Positions 61,978-64,000 of a stretch of 64,000 nt of DNA are shown here, piece by piece (within the stretch, counting starts at the first letter, position 1; each line of letters starts with the position of its first letter). The DNA is taken from the NCBI RefSeq assembly GCF_048544455.1, contig NC_133538.1, positions 38,131,469 through 38,195,468 of the forward strand, read 5' to 3'. Origin of the DNA: Silene latifolia (Eukaryota; Streptophyta; Magnoliopsida; Caryophyllales; Caryophyllaceae). The translations under genes and the position numbers were made by a program. Under the pieces are notes generated by a model. The model made no database searches. It was given only the letters and a program-made list of their open reading frames with translations, and had not been told where the DNA came from.

Positions 61978-63712
61978 TGATGTGATCAATATTTGAGCAT
62001 ATTTAGTCCCCGAATTAGCCTCGTTCATATGCTTTTTAGTGCATATTTGGGTCATTTACTATCTTTAGTCTTTTGTTTTGCATATTCTTTGAGGTTTTGT
62101 TTCCTTGGTAGGAGAGGAGTGCAAACCTTGCATTTTCATGGCAAAATAGAGCTAAATTGATCGAATCTAATGACCAAGTATAAAAGAGAAGACAAGACTA
62201 GAAGGCTTTTGTACATAATGTAGTAGATGGGCAATGATGAAGAAGTACCTTGCATCCCCGACAAAATCACGGAGGATTGTTGGAAGAAGAAAAGAAGAAA
62301 AGAAGAAATGGCAAGCTGAACCAAGGTTTGAGCGTCTCACCTATCGGGACGCCCGTCCAGAAGCCCCACAGGCCGCTCATCCAAGCTGCCAGGCCGCTCG
62401 TCCAACACATATACAATCCGCTCGTCCCGACCTTTTGGACGCTCGGATTGTCCTCCAGAGCAACACGTCCCCTTCTTTCTTCATTCGAGATGCGCATATT
62501 TTTGAAAGACTAAATAAAAGGAGACCCGCATCTTTTCTTAAGAGGAGCGATTCCTCAAGGACTTAATCGTCATTTAAGCCCTTAGTAACCCTAATTTGTG
62601 CACCTAATCCCCACTATAAATAGCCCATTAGTCTAATTAGATTATCATGTTCTTCTTATCAATCTTTAGTGTAGTTTATATTATTCTAATCTCTCTTTAA
62701 TCTTGTAATCAACTTCTAATCAAGTCTTAATACAAATCTCATTTCCTTAATTTCTCTATTGTTCATCTTTTATTTTGGGTAATTGAAGATTATTTGGGTT
62801 TATTGGGAGATTGACAACCTTCCATCAATCATCAAGTACTTCTATTATTCTTTGCATTATTATTTTGGAATCATCATTAGGTATAATTTTCTTAAGCCCT
62901 TTTAATTATTGTTAATCATCTTCATTTATTCATCATGTTTTGCTTTGTTAATATGATTGACAACCTTGTTAACATGTTAAACTTGATAATGAGTGAGTAG
63001 TTTTCTTAACTAGGGTTAATGGAGAAATAGGGGAAACCAACATGGGGGATGATTGATACTTAATTTAATATGTTCACATAATTTATTTGCTTGCTTGTTG
63101 TGATCTCAACTTATGCACATGTTATGTTTGATGAAATGCGAGCCTATGAATCTTTGTATTTTTTTACCCATCACTTACCTTTTCAATGAGACTTGTAAGA
63201 TATAAACCAACTCGAGTCTCATTAGACCATGCATATAGTTGAGTAGGGAGGATTAAGTCGACTTGTAGGTGTTGTACAATCTAATCGATTCGGCCCCGGG
63301 ACCCAAACCTTCCTAGGATTGTAAGATATAAACCAACTCGATCCTATCACAACAATAATTTCTTGCTTATAATTTGAGAATATGTTTGTATGATCAATTC
63401 CCATGAATCCCCTATGAACCCATGACACCCTAGTGCTTTTAATCAATTGTTTACATCTCATTTTAGTCATCTTGCTTGTTTACTTTTATTGTTATTTTGT
63501 TTAGTGATCTTCTTATCTCAACCCAAATTGTGACACCCCTAGACACCACTACTTGCAATCGAAAATCCTACATCAATACCCGTCCCTTGGGATCCGACCT
63601 TTACTTGCCTCTTTACTAGTAGTAAAGTTGTTTGTGAAGTTATAAATATTGTTTTGGTCTAGGTGCTCTTAACGACAAGTAACCGAAATCTAAGCTCAAA
63701 GCGGACCGACCA
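61978..63712 (+). repeat. 3' LTR of the Athila-like element
   Basis: 1,735 bp, same length and ends as the 5' LTR, differing at scattered single positions with few balanced indels. Followed by target duplication ATACA. TATAAATA at 62615-62622. Confidence 0.95.
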
Positions 63713-64000
63713 ATACACATACACTCCTTTGAATTACTAGATACTTAGCTAGTTAGATACACTCCTTTAAGTTACTAGATACATACGTGTAGTTTTCTAG
63801 ATACAATCCTTTACTTTGCTAGATACACACTTTTAGATATCTAGATACAAAATTTTACCTTACTAGATACACTTCTTTAAATCTCTAGATACACTGCTTT
63901 ACTCTTCTAGATACACTCCTTTAAATTACTAGATACACTCTTTTACCCTTCTAGATACACATATCTAGCATGCTAAATACACTCTTTTAAATTTATAGAT
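63713..64000. repeat. Minisatellite of CTAGATACACTCCTTTAA-type units
   Basis: About eleven imperfect units of ~25 bp, each with a CTAGATACA core and a TTTTA/TTTAA spacer, running past the window end. Confidence 0.88.

Larger units (their letters stand above)
52861..63712 (+). mobile_element. Athila-like Ty3/gypsy element lacking RT and integrase
   Basis: Both LTRs are 1,735 bp, with target duplications ATACA at 52856-52860 and 63713-63717. The internal 7.4 kb has a primer site, gag, aspartic protease, a 3' ORF of the Athila type and a polypurine tract. No RT, RNase H or integrase motif can be found between protease and 3' ORF. It is therefore a deletion derivative that would need enzymes from a relative. 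gag and the 3' ORF contain many in-frame stops. Confidence 0.9.

Noticed and set aside
1..64000. tRNA, rRNA or other structural RNA genes
   Set aside because: No cloverleaf with A/B boxes and no rRNA-like conserved blocks noticed; the tRNA-like matches are retrotransposon primer sites.

Overview
This window is plant nuclear DNA, almost certainly from a flowering plant and probably a dicot. It has no bacterial-style operons. It carries GT-AG introns, TATAAATA-type promoters inside long terminal repeats, long (TA)n and (AAT)n microsatellites, and plant-specific transposon families: Sirevirus-like copia, Tat and Athila gypsy, FAR1-type Mutator, hAT, Stowaway and RTE LINE. The family or genus cannot be fixed from sequence alone. 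The only host-gene sequence I recognise is a broken fragment of an ABCB27/ALS1-like half-size ABC transporter. Everything else is mobile DNA in nested layers.

Layout. 1-10,390: minus-strand Ty1/copia element (extra 3' ORF, RT-RNase H, integrase-protease, gag, PBS, complete 1,497-bp right LTR, left LTR cut by the window edge). It sits in a hAT transposon whose transposase 3' end and terminus occupy 10,391-11,964. 12,641-17,326: three exons of the transporter pseudogene on the minus strand, one intron of which holds a 3.7-kb RTE-type LINE with 12-bp target duplications. 17,956-19,536: PIF/Harbinger-like terminal-inverted-repeat element holding a probable solo LTR, itself holding a small hAT-like MITE. 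19,616-20,941: another long-inverted-repeat element between (TA)n tracts.

21,009-45,112: the centrepiece, a large Mutator-like element without obvious terminal inverted repeats, bounded by (TA)n. Two convergent genes start near its ends: a plus-strand Ulp1 (SUMO-protease-like) gene with two tandem Ulp1 modules, and a minus-strand FAR1/MULE transposase. Introns and spacers are full of a TTATTGTA-type motif. The element is interrupted by a 1.3-kb solo LTR (26,347-27,685), a Stowaway MITE (32,632-32,838) and a complete 10.9-kb Tat-lineage gypsy (33,002-43,900) carrying an antisense ORF with its own TATA box and intron. Its original length was about 11.7 kb.

45,143-52,860: (TA)n-bounded elements, Helitron-like modules, a second Stowaway MITE and a LINE tail. 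52,861-63,712: an Athila-like gypsy element with two 1,735-bp LTRs that keeps gag, protease and the 3' ORF but has no recognisable reverse transcriptase or integrase. 63,713-64,000: a minisatellite into which the Athila element inserted.

None of the transposon coding regions looks fully intact. Lesions are single in-frame stops or one-base shifts, two of them in T7 tracts where assembly error is possible. Percentages and counts given here are by eye.
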